A DNA stretch of 64,000 nucleotides. It comes from Verrucomicrobiota bacterium. GTDB taxonomy: Bacteria; Verrucomicrobiota; Verrucomicrobiia; Verrucomicrobiales; DEV007. A model generated the notes under the pieces. It did not search any database. It saw only the letters and a program-made list of their open reading frames with translations, and had not been told where the DNA came from. Location: assembly GCA_018970725.1 (NCBI GenBank), contig JAGWVU010000027.1:1-64000 (forward strand), written 5' to 3'. Each line of letters begins with the position of its first letter. The first letter of the stretch is position 1. The translations under genes were made by a program, and so were the position numbers. Shown piece after piece: positions 45,611-55,584 of the stretch.

Positions 45611-45719
45611 CGACTGGAAGGTGTTCGAGGTTGGTCCGGGAAAAAGGCTTTCCTTGCCGAAGCAAAAAGCTAACAGAATCTGAATTTACCGATTTTTCGT
45701 TATTTTCAAGCCCTCAATC

Positions 45720-45737
45720 GATCTTCTCACAAAGATC
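45720..45737 (-). terminator. Weak stem-loop after the giant gene
   Basis: GATCTT (45720-45725) and AAGATC (45732-45737) form a 6-bp stem with a 6-base loop, eleven bases after the stop of the giant minus-strand gene. There is no U-run on the minus strand, so it may be a weak terminator or a processing hairpin. Confidence 0.3.
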
Positions 45738-45748
45738 CTCCCCTGCCC

Positions 45749-48700
45749 TCAGCGGCTCACCCTGACACGCATAAACCGGGTTTGCCCGTTGGTGGCCGGA
45801 AGGTAATCGCGGACAGTAAGCAGCGTGGCGGTGTCGGCCTCGATGATCAGGCCCGAACGGCTCCAGTTTTCAAGGTCGCCACTCACCTCGACGATGAAAG
45901 TGACATCGGTGGCGGCCGGGTTTTTGGGAATCGACAACCGGAGGAACCGGTCGCTGCCCACGGGGGCCAGGGAAAGGACCTGCGGGAAGGGGCCGGTGAG
46001 GGTGCCGTTGGTGCCGACGGCGTATTCCAGTAGATTGAGAAGCCCGTCGCCATCGGGATCGGCGGAGGCTTCGGCGAGGTCGTTGTCAGGATCTCCGGTG
46101 CCGGAGCTGGCCAGCCAGTGGTTGAACCCGCTTTTGTAACCGGTGAAGGAAAGATCCTTGAACGTGACGGTATCCCCGTCCCCTGCGGTGAGGCGCAGGG
46201 TGTAGGGGCCGTTCAAAGAAAGGATGGCGGAAGCATCCTCAAGGAGAGGATTGGCCAAGGTGACCGTGCCGGGCCCACTGACTTTGGACCATTCCGAGGA
46301 GATGGCGGCGGGCGGGGAAGGCTGACCATCGTCGGTCACCGTTCCGTCGAGCGCCACCGGGGAGGCACCGGTCCCGGAGATGGCGACCTGCACGACGGGA
46401 GCGGTGTTGAGCGGGGTCACGCTGAAATTGGTGAATGTGCCGGTGGCGGAGACGGAGTTGCTGGCGGAATCGACGATGAGCCCGACCTGCAATGGGCCGG
46501 TCAGGATGACAGGGAGATTGCCCGAGTTCAGAGCCCAAGGCCCGGACAGGCTTGAGGCCTTGTAAGCATTGACCGTATTGCCCTTGCGAACGAGGCGGAG
46601 GAATCCGGCGCCGCTGCTTTGGAGGGTGCCGCTCGACCCTCCGGGGGTGCTGCGCCAGTGGACTTGGTAACCATCCACCGTGGTATTGCCGTAAAAGGCG
46701 AAGGCTCCGTTGTCGGTGGTATCGCGCAGCCCGATCCCACTCTGGGCGCCACGGAAAGAACCATTGTGATTGGTCAGCCGGGCGGTGATGACACAGTCTC
46801 CCCAGATCTGTTGGTAGCGGAAGTGGCCGCCAGAGCCGTCGTGGCTCCCGTAAGCGGTCACGGTCACGGTCCCGGCGCTCTCGGTGGATGATCCGGCAAG
46901 GGGGTAGTTCCCGAGGTCCTCCGAGTGCAGGGCGGGGCCGCTGAAGCCGGGAGTCACGCTGAGGTTGTCGAAGATCGCGGTGGCGGTGGCGGTGGTGCTC
47001 GAGCCCGCGCTCACCACCAGGCCGACAATGAGATTGTTGTTCATCGCCACCGTGGAGGTGCCATCCGTGATCCAGGAACCGGGGGAGCCCGACTCGTCCG
47101 CGGCATGGGACGCGGTGACCACGCCGCCGGACCGCTCGAGTTTCAGCCAAAGCGGGACGGAGGAGCCGGTGACGGTGGAACTGGAGTCCGCCGTGTTCAA
47201 GGTGGCGCGCTGGCGGAACTGGACCGTGCCGCTCCCGTCCTGCAAAAGATTGACGCGCCGCCCACCTTTCCAGGAAGAATCGCGCAAGGTGATGCCGGCC
47301 AGTCTTGTGGCCGGTCCGGTGAGGCTGGTGAGGCGGGCGACGAGGACGGCGTCTCCGGTGGCCGTGAAAAGCTGGCGGAAAAGAAGATGCCCGCTGTCGT
47401 TGTTCCCGCTGTAACCGCTGCCGCTCCCCAAAAGAACGAACGAGCCCGAGGATTCCCCGGCGATCCCCCGCGTGACGGGCGGACCCTGGTCTTGGCTGAT
47501 CCAGGAAGCGGAACTGAAACCCCCGTTCTGGACAAAGAGGTCATCGCTGGCGCTGAACTGGCCGTCGCTCACCGTGACCCGCAAACCATAGACACCGGGG
47601 CTGGTGAAGACGGCGGTGGTGGTGGCGGCGGCGGGATCACCGAAGGAAGTTGCGCCCGGACCGAAGAGCTGCGTCCAGGTGTAGGTCAACGGCGAGGGCA
47701 GCCCGTCGTCGCTGGCCGTGGCGGTCAGCACGAGACCGTTGTCGGCGCTGATGATGGTGGATTTCCCGACGGGGCTGCCGATAAAGACAGCGGGCGGCAG
47801 GTCGTCATCCACAAGGGTCACGCTCGCCACGGCGGACGATCCGTTGAGATACCCGGACGAGCTGTTGAGGGAGACGACGACGACCTCGTTGCCCTCGGTG
47901 AGGGTGTCTTGCATCACGGTGAGGGGAATGGTGATGGTGTTGGAACCGCTGGCAAACGTGTGCGAGGTGGGGATGGCGGTGTAATCCGATCCCGCGGTGG
48001 CGGTGCCGGTCACGCTCAGGCTCACCGTGAGGCTGGCGGTCAGCGGACCGGACCGGGAAAGCTGGAACTGTCCCCCGTTCCCCGCGAACTCGGAGGCGTC
48101 CGGATCCGAGGCGATCAGGGAAACCGTGTTGACATCGTCATCATGGATCGTGACGGTGCCAGTTGCGGGCGAGCCGGGGTTGTAACCGGCGCCGGACGCC
48201 AGCGTGAGGATCACCGTCTCGGCCACTTCGGCAATGGAATCCTGAAGGGTGGCGACCGTCACGACGGCCGATTCCGCCCCATCCGGGATGGTGACCGAAC
48301 CCGAGGCCGGAATGGCGGTGTAGTCGCTACCGCTCACGGCGGAACCGGAGCGGGTGAAATTGACCGTGAGCGCCCCGGTCACCGGACCCGTGCGCGAGAT
48401 GGCGAACGCGCCGCCATCGCCGCCCTCCGTCGCGGTGGCATCGGGGACGGTGAGGGTGACCGTGGGGGTATCGTCGTCCAGGATGGTGACGGTGTGCGTT
48501 CCGCTGCCGCTGATGATCGCCCCCGATGGATTGCCGAGGGCGACGGTGAAGGTCTCGCCCGGCTCCACGTTCGGGTCGTCGAGCAGCACCGCGGAGACGG
48601 AGGCCAACGTTTGCCCGGGGAGAAACGTGAGGGTGCCACCGGCAGCGACAAAATCCGCATCGGCCGTGGCGGAGACGGCGGTGAGGGAATAGTCCACGGT

Positions 48701-51700
48701 GACGACGCTTCCCGCCGGTTCACTGAGGACGACCGGGATCTCGAGGGCCGCGCTGTTTTCCGGTTGCGAGGATGAGGCGGCGGCAAAACCGAGGACAGGC
48801 GGGGCGGAGACCACGTCGTCATCCACGATGGTGTAGGTGAACGTGGGGGAACCGCCGCCGATGACTGCCGCCGTGGGGTTGCGCAGCAGCACGTTCACGA
48901 ATTCCAACGGTTCCACGAAGAGGTCATTGGTCACGTTGAGCGTGATGTTCCGGGTCTGCTCGCCTGTGGAGAACGAGAGCACGCCGGGGGTGAGGCTGTA
49001 ATCGATGCCGTTCCCTTCCCCGGATTGGGTGGCGGAAAGCCGGGCCCGCCACTCGACCGGACCGCTGCCAGTGCCGGTGAGGCAGAAGGAGACCGCCCGC
49101 GCCCGGTAATTCGTGGTTTCCCGGGCCATGATTCCCGCCTGGGCGTTGGCGGTGGAGATGGCGGTGATCCGGGTCGTGAACGAAAAATCACCGGTGACGG
49201 GGACACAGAGGAAATGGCCTTCATCCTCCGTGGAAGAAGCGGATGGCAGCAGGCCGGAACCGGCGCCGGAAATCACGCAAACGCCCGCGTTCCACGTGGA
49301 GAATCCCCCGGGATCAAGGAAACCGATGGTGCGATCCTGAAAGGAGGAGGACGGAGCCGGGTTGAGATTGACGTTGTCGAACGTGCCTTGGGCCAAGGCG
49401 CCATCGGCCCGGGAGGAAACCGCCAGCCCGACGAGCAACTGGGAGCCGAGGCCCAGGGTTTGCGGACCTCCGACCGGGGTGAAGGTGAGGCCGTCGGTGG
49501 AGGTGGAGGCGGTGAACTCGTTTCCGGTCCGGGCCAGGCGAAGCCAGCCGGGCTTGGCCACGTCCGGATTCGTTCCCGAGGCGTTGGTGGCGCCCCCATT
49601 CGTGGTGCTCCGGTAGGATTGGGAAGGCGGACCGGTGCCGGTATGGAAGGCCATGCGCATGGCACCCGCGGCGGTGGAATCCCGGATCATGACACCGGCT
49701 TTGGGGGAAGAGGTGCCGGTCAGGTTCACGATGCGCGCCGTGACCGTGCAGTTCGCCGAGTTGGTGACCGGGAAGTAAACGAAGCGGCATCCGTCCGAAG
49801 AGGTGGCGGCCACATCGGGGCCACCGCCGCTCACCTGATGGACTCCGCTCCGGACCTGGCTGGCTCCCTTGGGCGAGGTGGAGCCGATCTCGTTCGCGGT
49901 CATGGCTCCGGCGCTTCCTCCCGCGCTCAGGCCGGTGACACTGAAGTTGTCGATCGTGGCCAACGCGGTGGCGGAGGACGTGCCGCTGGTCACGAAAATA
50001 CCCGCGAGGTAGGAAGTGGAGGAAAGGTTCAAGGTCCGCGCCAAGCTTTGCGTGGTCCACGTCACGCCATCCGGCGAGGTGCTGGTGGCGAAGCTCGTGC
50101 CGGTGCGTTGGATGCGCACCCAGGTTCCCTGGAGAAAGGTCGTGTTGCGGGTGCCCGCCTCCAGAGTGTATTCCACCGAGACCGGCCCGGCGGCGGGAGC
50201 ATCGAGGGAAACCGGAATCGCGACTTCCGTCAGACTTTCGGAACCAGCCCCGCCCGGTGTCTCGAAGGCCACGCTCCGCGTCCCGTTGTCATCATCGGAG
50301 ATCCAGAGGATCCCGTTGCCGCCCCTTGCATAACTTCCCGGAGCGAGCTGGAGAATCACGGTCTCCGTGCCCTCGAACACCGCGTCGGACACGGTGTTGA
50401 AGCTGAGATCGACCCCGGCCGCGCCTGCCGGAATGACCACGCTCCCGGTCAAATTGGTGTTCGTGTAGTCCACCCCCGCCGTGGCGGTGCCGCCGAGCGT
50501 GTAGTTCACCGTGAGGGCGTTGGTCGTGGCTCCGGTGCGCGACACAAAAAACTTCAGGGTGGTCGTGGTGGTGCCCTCGGCGATCACGTCCGAGCCTCCG
50601 GTTCCCACCTGACCGTCCACGAAAACGGTGGGCTGTTCGTCATCGCGCAGGGACATCGTGGCGGCGGCGAGCGGCTCCCAGAGCGCATAATTCGGGCTCG
50701 GTGAAAGGGTGAGCGTGATGTTTTCCATCTCTTCGGGGCTGGTGTCGTTGAGCACCGTCAGAGTGAGGTTGGAAGTCACGGTGCCGCCAGTCAGGGTGAT
50801 CGTGGTGGTCCCGGTGAGGGTGGCCGGATTCAGACCGGTGAGGGTGTAATCACTTCCCGCCGTGGCGGTCCCGGTGATGGTGTAGTTCACCGTGAGGGCT
50901 CCTGCGGTCCCTCCCTTTGCGGTGATCCGGAACGTCCCGTTGCCGGACGGCTCCGACGCAATGCCGGAAGACGCGGTGACCTCGAGGAGGGGTTTGTCCG
51001 TCGGGGCATCGTTAAGGGTCACCGTGGCGCTCCCGTTGGCCCCGGCCTGATAGAAACCAAAGCCCGAACCGATGGCGAGGACGACCGTTTCCGCCCCTTC
51101 CCCGAAGTTGTCGCTGCGCGGCATGATGGTGATGGACGCCTGCGCCCGGCCCGCCGGAATGATCACCGAACCCGGCAACGCATCGTAATCGACACCATGC
51201 AGAGCCGTGCCCGCAACGCTGTAAAACACGGTGAGCGGGGCGGCGGTATCGCCCGACCGCGTGATCAGGAAGGTGCCCGGATCCGGGAGCCCGGTCCCCG
51301 CTCGGTCCACCTCGGTGGCGTTGGCGTCCGCCGCCGTCACGTTCACCGTCCGCGTGTCGTCATCGATCAATCGCACCGTCACCGTGTTGGCGCTGACGTC
51401 CGCAATCAGGTTGGCGGTGCCGGAAATCGAAAGGGTCAGGCTCTCGGTCGATTCCGCCTCCGGATCATCGAGCGGTTGGATGACGAAGGAGGCCGACGCC
51501 GCGCCGCCCGGGATGGTGACCGTGCCGGGGAGCGCGAGGTAATCGGCCCCGCTCGTCGCCGTGCTGGTGGCCGCCACGGCATATGGCACCGTGAGCGCGT
51601 CGGTCGTTGCTCCGGTGCGGGTGACCGTGACCGTGACCGGAGCGCCCGCCTCGGACGTCTGGGCATCGCCCGCGGTGAGCGATACCCGCGGCAGGCTGCT

Positions 51701-54427
51701 GTTCGCGTCCTGGATGGCGACGGTGGCGCTGTTTTTCGCGCCGGGGACATACGAGGTATCGTTGGCGAGGACCAGCGTGACCGTCTCATACCCCTCGGAG
51801 CTGCCATCGTTGCGGGCGGCGACCGTCACATCGACGAAGCCGCTGCCGGCAGGGATGGTCACACTCTGGAACACCCCGGCCAAGACCAAGTCGGGAGACA
51901 AGGTGTAATCTCCGGTGGTGGTGGTTCCCTTGGCCGCGGTGCCCTGCGGCGCGAAAAGGAGCACCGCTTGCGCCAAGCCGTCCGGTCCGGTGCGCGACAG
52001 GCGGAAAGTACCCGAAGACCCGCCCTCGACGGCCACAGGAGAAACCGCCTCGATGGCGATGACGGGCAGATCCTCCGCGGTGAAATCCGCGCCGCTGAAA
52101 GAGGGCCCGACCGTGACGCTGTTGTTGAACAGCTCGCTGAAGACGAGTCCGTGGGCGGCGGGAGTGACGCTGTAGTTTCCGGCGGCGAGATTGGCGATGG
52201 TGAAGCAGCCGTCGCTATCCGTGAGCGTGCCGTTGGCGCCTCCGGTGCCGACGTTGACGTTGGGGATCCCCGAGCCGTTGCGGGTGATCCGGCCGGAGAT
52301 GGTGAACCGGTTGTTGCCATTGCCCACGGTGATGACGGCATTGCGCACCGCCAATCCACCCTTCATGTCCGAAACGACGCAACTTAGGGTGTAGACACCG
52401 GCCACGGAGAAGGACCGGGTGACGGTGGGTCCGTTTCCGGAAATGACGTTGTCGTGCCATTGCCAGGAATAGGCGAGCGTGTCGCCGTCAGGGTCCGAGG
52501 CGGAAGCGGTGAAGGTCACGTTGGTACTGAGGGGAACCACCGTCGAGGCCGGCGTGAGTTGCAACAAGGGGGCCCGGTTGGAGGGGAACGTTCCCAGGTT
52601 CACCACCACATCGAGACTTGCCGGCATGGTGTTGTTCACGGCCAGCGTGGTCAGGTGGATCCCGCTCTCGATATCGGAAAACGTCCGCCCCACCGTGATC
52701 CCGGCATCGCTTTTGCCATTGATCGAGCCGGGGGTGGTATCGAGCAGCTGCTGGTTGCTCCCTCCGTTGGCCGCCCATTTCCATCCCAAGAGCAGGCCAC
52801 TGTTCGTCCAGTTGTTGCCACCGAGGAGACGGTATTCCCCCCAATAGGTCCGGTCGTTGTCCTTGCGGAGGCGCAAAGCATAACGCTTGCCCGGCTCCAA
52901 CCCGGCCTGGTCAAACCGATGCACCCGGTAGGTCCCGCTCGCGGTGACCGGGGGCGCGAACTCGTCCGGCATCCATCGCACCTGGTTCTTGGCCTGGGCG
53001 TTGTAGTGACCGTTGGGCGGGCTCGCTCCGCCCATGTTGTCATAATTGTTGCCATATTCGACATTGCCCCCGGGCCCGATGACCGAGGCGCCGTTCGTTT
53101 CCCAAAAATTGGCATGGGCCAGCAAGAAGGCATGCCCGATCTCATGCGTCGCGGTGCTGACGCTGTCCACCCGCATCCAAACATTCCCGCTGCCGCCGTA
53201 GCTGGTGGGCGCACGGGCCCCGCCGTTGGCCCGGACCACGGTGGCATGGTAATCCTGCCAGTCATAGCCGGCCCGGCGCGCCGCCTCCTTGGCATGGCTC
53301 ATCTCCAGACCGAGGCCATCAATCTCCTTGATGAACCCCGACGTCGTGTCCTTGCCGGAATACCACGCCCGGTTGTGCGGCAACCGGACCGGAGGCGTGA
53401 CCGTGGCCACCAAGGTGAGGCGGCCGAACGAGTTGGCCTGATAAAAATCCGCCGATTGCCTCATCATGTCGTAGGCCCCCGCCTCCGTGATCGGCGTCTC
53501 GTTCTGGTCCGTGAAGATGGCGGGAATGAAGAGCACCTTCACCACCCCGACCGACGGCGTCGCCGCCGCAGGCAGAATCCCCGTGAAACTCTGCGCGCCT
53601 CCACTGCTCGACTCCCCTTGGATCAGCAGGCGCTCGAACACTTCCGTATGGCTGCCGTCGCAAAGGTAAACCACTTCACCATTCGCCACCACGGCCGGCG
53701 TCTCCGTGGTGATGGCTTCTCGCACCGGGTCGAACACCGTGCGCCTCCCCGACACCGGGCACACGGTCACCCGCGGCAGGCCGGCCGGCGGAAACTCCCC
53801 CGGTTCCATCACACGGAGCGGACGCTCGTCGAGCGCCAGTTGCCCGTCCACGCTCACGCCAATGACCGACAGGTTCGGCACCCATTCCACCGACTCCGCG
53901 CGCCGACCGAAGACATGGGCCTCGTAGGTTTCACCTCCGACCGTCTCCACCTGACGAACCTGCGGAGGTTGGCCGGCCGCCACGGATTCCGGGCCCGCCT
54001 GGTAAACGCGCATCACCCCGCGGGCCGCCACCCGCCGCTCCAACAAGGCCTCAATTTCCGGGGGCAGTTTTTGCCGGGTCACCACCGGGACGGCTTGACG
54101 GAGCGCTTCCCGCGGATCCTCGCGGATCAACGCCTTAAAGCGCGCCCGGCGTTCCCTTGCCAGGTTCACCCCCTCGGCCACCCAATCCGGATTCCCCGCG
54201 TCCAGATAGTCTTCCACCCAACGGGAGAAGTCGAACACCGGATCTCCGGAGCGATCCGCCGGAGGCCGCGGCCCGTTTGCGCCGACCACCCGGGCCGCAG
54301 GGGAAACCGGACTTTCCCGGGAACCCGTCTCCCTCCGCGCGCCATCCTCCGGCCGGGCTCCCGGTCCGGGCCAAACCAAGACCAGCGCCAACATCCCCGC
54401 CAGGAAGAGCGGGAGGCGGAAGCGCAT
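45749..54427 (-). CDS. Giant secreted M6-like metallopeptidase with Calx-beta and concanavalin-like modules
   Basis: A 2892-residue exported protein. A signal peptide (about 1-25) is followed by a propeptide-like region to about 290. A zinc peptidase domain lies at about 290-600, with H428-E429-I-G-H432 and a third His at 438 (HExxHxxxxxH), closest to M6 immune-inhibitor-like peptidases. Next are a PKD domain (about 617-705), a carboxypeptidase-regulatory-like domain (708-788), nine Calx-beta domains (about 789-2210) and a second PKD-like domain. Two concanavalin-like (DUF1349-like) modules follow, then a calcium-binding DPDGDG tail ending in a beta domain. The sixth Calx-beta is split by residues 1427-1800. 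It probably digests protein at the cell surface with calcium-stiffened arms. Confidence 0.85.
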   Translation of the reverse strand: MRFRLPLFLAGMLALVLVWPGPGARPEDGARRETGSRESPVSPAARVVGANGPRPPADRSGDPVFDFSRWVEDYLDAGNPDWVAEGVNLARERRARFKALIREDPREALRQAVPVVTRQKLPPEIEALLERRVAARGVMRVYQAGPESVAAGQPPQVRQVETVGGETYEAHVFGRRAESVEWVPNLSVIGVSVDGQLALDERPLRVMEPGEFPPAGLPRVTVCPVSGRRTVFDPVREAITTETPAVVANGEVVYLCDGSHTEVFERLLIQGESSSGGAQSFTGILPAAATPSVGVVKVLFIPAIFTDQNETPITEAGAYDMMRQSADFYQANSFGRLTLVATVTPPVRLPHNRAWYSGKDTTSGFIKEIDGLGLEMSHAKEAARRAGYDWQDYHATVVRANGGARAPTSYGGSGNVWMRVDSVSTATHEIGHAFLLAHANFWETNGASVIGPGGNVEYGNNYDNMGGASPPNGHYNAQAKNQVRWMPDEFAPPVTASGTYRVHRFDQAGLEPGKRYALRLRKDNDRTYWGEYRLLGGNNWTNSGLLLGWKWAANGGSNQQLLDTTPGSINGKSDAGITVGRTFSDIESGIHLTTLAVNNTMPASLDVVVNLGTFPSNRAPLLQLTPASTVVPLSTNVTFTASASDPDGDTLAYSWQWHDNVISGNGPTVTRSFSVAGVYTLSCVVSDMKGGLAVRNAVITVGNGNNRFTISGRITRNGSGIPNVNVGTGGANGTLTDSDGCFTIANLAAGNYSVTPAAHGLVFSELFNNSVTVGPSFSGADFTAEDLPVIAIEAVSPVAVEGGSSGTFRLSRTGPDGLAQAVLLFAPQGTAAKGTTTTGDYTLSPDLVLAGVFQSVTIPAGSGFVDVTVAARNDGSSEGYETVTLVLANDTSYVPGAKNSATVAIQDANSSLPRVSLTAGDAQTSEAGAPVTVTVTRTGATTDALTVPYAVAATSTATSGADYLALPGTVTIPGGAASASFVIQPLDDPEAESTESLTLSISGTANLIADVSANTVTVRLIDDDTRTVNVTAADANATEVDRAGTGLPDPGTFLITRSGDTAAPLTVFYSVAGTALHGVDYDALPGSVIIPAGRAQASITIMPRSDNFGEGAETVVLAIGSGFGFYQAGANGSATVTLNDAPTDKPLLEVTASSGIASEPSGNGTFRITAKGGTAGALTVNYTITGTATAGSDYTLTGLNPATLTGTTTITLTGGTVTSNLTLTVLNDTSPEEMENITLTLSPSPNYALWEPLAAATMSLRDDEQPTVFVDGQVGTGGSDVIAEGTTTTTLKFFVSRTGATTNALTVNYTLGGTATAGVDYTNTNLTGSVVIPAGAAGVDLSFNTVSDAVFEGTETVILQLAPGSYARGGNGILWISDDDNGTRSVAFETPGGAGSESLTEVAIPVSLDAPAAGPVSVEYTLEAGTRNTTFLQGTWVRIQRTGTSFATSTSPDGVTWTTQSLARTLNLSSTSYLAGIFVTSGTSSATALATIDNFSVTGLSAGGSAGAMTANEIGSTSPKGASQVRSGVHQVSGGGPDVAATSSDGCRFVYFPVTNSANCTVTARIVNLTGTSSPKAGVMIRDSTAAGAMRMAFHTGTGPPSQSYRSTTNGGATNASGTNPDVAKPGWLRLARTGNEFTASTSTDGLTFTPVGGPQTLGLGSQLLVGLAVSSRADGALAQGTFDNVNLNPAPSSSFQDRTIGFLDPGGFSTWNAGVCVISGAGSGLLPSASSTEDEGHFLCVPVTGDFSFTTRITAISTANAQAGIMARETTNYRARAVSFCLTGTGSGPVEWRARLSATQSGEGNGIDYSLTPGVLSFSTGEQTRNITLNVTNDLFVEPLEFVNVLLRNPTAAVIGGGSPTFTYTIVDDDVVSAPPVLGFAAASSSQPENSAALEIPVVLSEPAGSVVTVDYSLTAVSATADADFVAAGGTLTFLPGQTLASVSAVLLDDPNVEPGETFTVALGNPSGAIISGSGTHTVTILDDDTPTVTLTVPDATATEGGDGGAFAISRTGPVTGALTVNFTRSGSAVSGSDYTAIPASGSVTIPDGAESAVVTVATLQDSIAEVAETVILTLASGAGYNPGSPATGTVTIHDDDVNTVSLIASDPDASEFAGNGGQFQLSRSGPLTASLTVSLSVTGTATAGSDYTAIPTSHTFASGSNTITIPLTVMQDTLTEGNEVVVVSLNSSSGYLNGSSAVASVTLVDDDLPPAVFIGSPVGKSTIISADNGLVLTATASDDGLPSPLTYTWTQLFGPGATSFGDPAAATTTAVFTSPGVYGLRVTVSDGQFSASDDLFVQNGGFSSASWISQDQGPPVTRGIAGESSGSFVLLGSGSGYSGNNDSGHLLFRQLFTATGDAVLVARLTSLTGPATRLAGITLRDSSWKGGRRVNLLQDGSGTVQFRQRATLNTADSSSTVTGSSVPLWLKLERSGGVVTASHAADESGSPGSWITDGTSTVAMNNNLIVGLVVSAGSSTTATATAIFDNLSVTPGFSGPALHSEDLGNYPLAGSSTESAGTVTVTAYGSHDGSGGHFRYQQIWGDCVITARLTNHNGSFRGAQSGIGLRDTTDNGAFAFYGNTTVDGYQVHWRSTPGGSSGTLQSSGAGFLRLVRKGNTVNAYKASSLSGPWALNSGNLPVILTGPLQVGLIVDSASNSVSATGTFTNFSVTPLNTAPVVQVAISGTGASPVALDGTVTDDGQPSPPAAISSEWSKVSGPGTVTLANPLLEDASAILSLNGPYTLRLTAGDGDTVTFKDLSFTGYKSGFNHWLASSGTGDPDNDLAEASADPDGDGLLNLLEYAVGTNGTLTGPFPQVLSLAPVGSDRFLRLSIPKNPAATDVTFIVEVSGDLENWSRSGLIIEADTATLLTVRDYLPATNGQTRFMRVRVSR
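47800..52075 (-). repeat. Array of nine Calx-beta repeats
   Basis: The repeats encode about 110 residues each and share TVTIPxGxxSAxVxVxxxxDxxxExxExVxLxL and a closing DDD. Copies begin near 52070, 51710, 51370, 51010, 50660, 50300, 48820, 48480 and 48130. The large step between copies six and seven is caused by the inserted 1122-bp segment. The copies are clearly diverged, not recent duplicates, and can be aligned only at protein level. Confidence 0.8.
49028..50149 (-). other. 1122-bp in-frame insertion splitting a Calx-beta repeat
   Basis: These 374 codons (residues 1427-1800) hold the C-terminal half of a concanavalin-like module (TWVRIQRTGTSF onward), one complete module, and the N-terminal half of another that ends VEWRARLSAT. 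The flanks, ending LEAGT and resuming QSGEGNGIDYSL, join into one normal Calx-beta domain. Both borders fall at a Thr codon inside the same five bases, CACCC on the coding strand. The two half modules together make one complete module, so the segment reads as a circularly permuted pair. Confidence 0.65.
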
Positions 54428-54471
54428 CGGACCACGGGTGGGATGGCGTTGAGGGTCGATTTCCTCGGGAG

Positions 54472-54499
54472 CCTATCAAAAATCAGCCGCCACCGTCAA
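54472..54499 (-). promoter_or_regulatory. Candidate promoter for the giant gene
   Basis: On the minus strand TTGACG (54499-54494) and GATAGG (54477-54472) are 16 bp apart, with a TTTTT run in the spacer. It lies about 45 bp before the ATG at 54427. The -10 is weak. Confidence 0.3.
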
Positions 54500-54573
54500 C
54501 TTTCGCGGAGCGGACGATCGCGGGACTTGCACGCCCGGGAAATTCCGGTTTCCTGTGTCCCGAGCCGATCCGC

Positions 54574-55584
54574 ATGCCCTCCCCTTCCGACCGGCCCAGG
54601 GCCAATGTCATCTATGCCGCGACCGCCACGGCGGTGATCGTGGCCGTGTTCACCCTGGGCTACCGGATGGCGGGCTGGTCGTGGGGCGACGCCTTTTACA
54701 TGGTCATCATCACCGTGTTCAGCGTCGGCTTCGGCGAGGTGATGCCGGTCGATGATCCCTGGCTCCGCGCCTGGACCATCGCGATGATCATCTTCGGCTG
54801 CACCGGGACCATCTTCATCACCGGCACCCTGGTGCAATGGCTCACCCAAGCTCAAATCGAGCGGGCGCTCGGAGGCAAACGCATGGAAAACGAAATCGAA
54901 AAACTATCCAACCACGCCATCATCTGCGGCTGCGGCCGCATCGGGCGCATGATCGCCCGCCAGCTCGAAGCCGGCAGGATCCCCTTTGTCATCGTCGACC
55001 GGTCCCAGGAACGGGTGGCCGAGGCCAAGGAATGCGGCTGGCTCACCCTCCAGGGAGAGGCCACCGACGAGGCCTTCCTCCGCACCGCCGGGATCGCCCG
55101 GGCCCGCGTCCTCGCCACCGTCCTGCCGGACGACGCCGCCAACGTCTTCATCACCCTCAGCGCGCGCAACATGAACCCCTCCATCCAGATCATCGCGCGC
55201 GGCGAGGTCCCGGCCACCGAACGCAAACTCCTCCAGGCGGGCGCCGACAAGGTCGTCCTCCCGGCCCACATCGGCGCGGACCGCATCGCCTACCTCATCC
55301 TCCATCCCAACGCCCGGGAGATCCTGGGCGAGAAGACCAAGGACCGGCTCGCCTTCGAACATCACCTCGACGAACTCGGCCTCGATGTCGAGGAAATCGA
55401 GATCGGCCCCGGCAGCCCGTGGTTGCAACGGACCATCGGCGAGGTCGAAAGCGAGGCCGCCGGCCGTTTCCTCGTCGTGGCCATCGTCCGCAAGGAAGGC
55501 GGCACCGACGTCAATCCCGGCCCCAAGGCCACCCTGCTGCCCGGCGACGCCCTCGTGGTCATGAAGCGGGCGGCCCGAGGGTGA
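54574..55584 (+). CDS. Two-helix potassium channel with RCK (TrkA-N/TrkA-C) domains
   Basis: A 336-residue channel subunit. Two transmembrane helices (about 12-32 and 68-90) flank a pore loop with the selectivity filter TVFSVGFGE near 47-55. The RCK domain begins ICGCGRIGRMIARQLE near 115 (a Rossmann nucleotide site), and TrkA-C covers about 265-335. This is the MthK/Kch layout, gated by ligand or nucleotide. The ATG at 54574 is selected because it places the first helix close to the N-terminus. The stop overlaps the GTG of the rhomboid gene (GTGA). Confidence 0.9.
   Translation: MPSPSDRPRANVIYAATATAVIVAVFTLGYRMAGWSWGDAFYMVIITVFSVGFGEVMPVDDPWLRAWTIAMIIFGCTGTIFITGTLVQWLTQAQIERALGGKRMENEIEKLSNHAIICGCGRIGRMIARQLEAGRIPFVIVDRSQERVAEAKECGWLTLQGEATDEAFLRTAGIARARVLATVLPDDAANVFITLSARNMNPSIQIIARGEVPATERKLLQAGADKVVLPAHIGADRIAYLILHPNAREILGEKTKDRLAFEHHLDELGLDVEEIEIGPGSPWLQRTIGEVESEAAGRFLVVAIVRKEGGTDVNPGPKATLLPGDALVVMKRAARG

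Noticed and set aside
46925-50704. Long plus-strand frames of 559 and 616 codons inside the giant gene
   Set aside because: They are reversed reads of Calx-beta repeats, full of Gly, Arg and Asp. The opposite strand carries a single 2892-codon frame with recognisable domains.
45749-54427. Calx-beta array considered as a recent tandem duplication or phase-variable repeat
   Set aside because: The copies are strongly diverged at DNA level, with no short exact tandem repeats seen, so slippage or recent expansion is not supported apart from the inserted segment reported separately.
52454-54637. 727-codon open frame on the plus strand
   Set aside because: It is antisense to the peptidase domain of the giant gene, runs into the divergent promoter region, and is His/Arg/Pro-rich without motifs.
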